NCBI GenBank assembly: GCA_018398765.1
Contig: JAHBMJ010001674.1
Span: 8,530-27,897 of the forward strand
Direction: 5' to 3'
Length of the DNA: 19,368 bases
DNA from: Chromera velia
Taxonomy: Eukaryota; Sar; Chromeraceae
Positions 18,745 through 19,368 of the stretch are shown one piece after another. The notes below the pieces were generated by a model. It saw only the letters and a list, made by a program, of their open reading frames with translations, did not search any database and was not told the origin of the DNA. A program made the translations under genes and the position numbers. How positions within the stretch are numbered: position 1 is the first letter of the stretch; each line of letters starts with the position of its first letter.

Positions 18745-19368
18745 ATGTTGTCTAGTAACGTATCTTCTTCCTCAGTCACTCCTCTACGATTTACTGATGA
18801 TGACCCTCTACAGCGTCATCAGATCGCCGATGGCTACGCATACCTGAAGCTCACCAAGATGTGGGCGGAAGGTTATGCGACTCTGACTGGTCTCGAAAAG
18901 CTGTACAAGGTCTTGCATATTTCTTCTTTTGCTACTGGAGACGATGCTCTCCATAGTCGGATTGAAGAGCTTGCTTCGACGACTGAGGAAGCTGTTCCCC
19001 AGAGGACCAGTAGAAAGCAAGACGTAGCGTTCAAAAAGCGTCTCCAGGACTGGGCTATCAAGTTCTTGTCTACATTGGCAGGAGAGCAGGCACTTCTCCC
19101 GAAGGATGTACAGAAGGAGACGGCCTGGAAGACGTTTGAGAACTTTGATGTCCTCGTGAAGGCGCTCCCTGTGGATCTGTCTCTGAGAGAGACTGAGGCG
19201 GCCTACAGTGAGCTTCAGAAGGACTTGAAGGCCAGATCCATCGCTCCTTCAGACTGGGTGAGTGGATTTAAGTTCTGGAATCTCTATCCCGATGACATAA
19301 AGGCGCTGGCATGCACGAAGAAGAAGAAGGTGATTGCAGCGGCAGGGACTGAACCGGTGGCTCCGAGG
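18745..19368 (+). CDS. Longer ORF of unit 4, 208 codons, open at the window end
   Basis: Starts with the same MLSSNVSSSSVTPLRF but continues past LLPKDVQKETA into WKTFENFDVLVKALPVDLSL, then EAAYSELQKDLKARSIAPSD and GFKFWNLYPDDIKALACTKK, with no stop before the window ends. It is helix-rich and charged. It is the likely source, or an ancestor-like copy, of the truncated ORFs. A gag-like or other mobile-element protein is possible, since no cellular family is recognised. A GTGAGT at about 19258 could be a donor, in which case the reading frame beyond it would be intron. Upstream sequence carries a 12-bp insertion and point changes not found in units 1-3. Confidence 0.6.
   Translation, partial: MLSSNVSSSSVTPLRFTDDDPLQRHQIADGYAYLKLTKMWAEGYATLTGLEKLYKVLHISSFATGDDALHSRIEELASTTEEAVPQRTSRKQDVAFKKRLQDWAIKFLSTLAGEQALLPKDVQKETAWKTFENFDVLVKALPVDLSLRETEAAYSELQKDLKARSIAPSDWVSGFKFWNLYPDDIKALACTKKKKVIAAAGTEPVAPR

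Larger units (their letters stand above)
15211..19368 (+). repeat. 1,216-bp direct tandem array, four units, last one extending off the window
   Basis: Units begin at GTTGAGACATAGGGTATCAG at 15211, 16427, 17154 and 18370. Spacing is 1,216 bp for the first and third units; the second is shortened to 727 bp by an N. Each full unit holds a GC-rich leader (GCCGCGGGGCGGGCCGGGGG), a 133-codon ORF, and a tail of about 450 bp. Units 1 and 3 appear almost identical; unit 1 differs visibly near 15240. Unit 4 has several substitutions and a 12-bp insertion at about 18569-18580, and its ORF continues instead of ending. This may be a tandemly duplicated gene 5' end or a mobile-element gag-like region. Confidence 0.9.

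Noticed and set aside
15211-19368. CRISPR-like or satellite array
   Set aside because: The units are long, contiguous and contain an ORF; there is no repeat-spacer alternation.

Overview
The window looks like nuclear DNA of an intron-rich protist. Its genes are built from short exons with GT-AG borders and pyrimidine-rich acceptors, and its introns are full of microsatellites. It has a MORN-repeat gene with a probable acylated N-terminus and GCATGC clusters in promoter positions. There is no operon structure. An alveolate such as a chromerid alga would fit, but this is inference and no diagnostic marker gene is present.

Layout, left to right. (1) 31-2270, minus: five phase-consistent exons of a coiled-coil protein that runs off the left edge. 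(2) 2271-2892: a divergent intergenic region holding a GCATGC/TGCATGCA cluster. (3) 2893-5144, plus: a two-exon gene for a 597-residue secreted protein, the most secure gene here, with a faint amidoligase-like motif pattern. (4) 5145-7265: intergenic, with one possible minus-strand exon and an AT-rich island of about 1 kb that ends near a (TTAG)n tract and looks like a relic element. (5) 7266-8730: weak gene candidates on both strands. (6) 8981-14080, minus: a MORN-repeat protein gene starting MGNCQC. Its 5' exons splice in perfect 23-residue MORN register; its 3' exons keep MORN spacing but carry in-frame TAG codons, and at least one repeat is missing. One intron holds about 700 bp of nearly pure purine tract followed by a 270-bp compound microsatellite. 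(7) 14081-15210: the upstream region of the MORN gene, then AT-rich DNA. (8) 15211-19368: a 1,216-bp direct tandem array. Three units carry a truncated 133-codon ORF (one unit is interrupted by an N gap). The last, slightly diverged unit reads on into a longer ORF that leaves the window.

The genes show no functional link to one another. The observations most worth following are the MORN gene interrupted only by TAG, the tandem array of truncated ORFs with a 14-bp junction homology, and GCATGC clusters upstream of three genes. Exon models were derived by eye from splice signals, phase and repeat register, and need transcript support.
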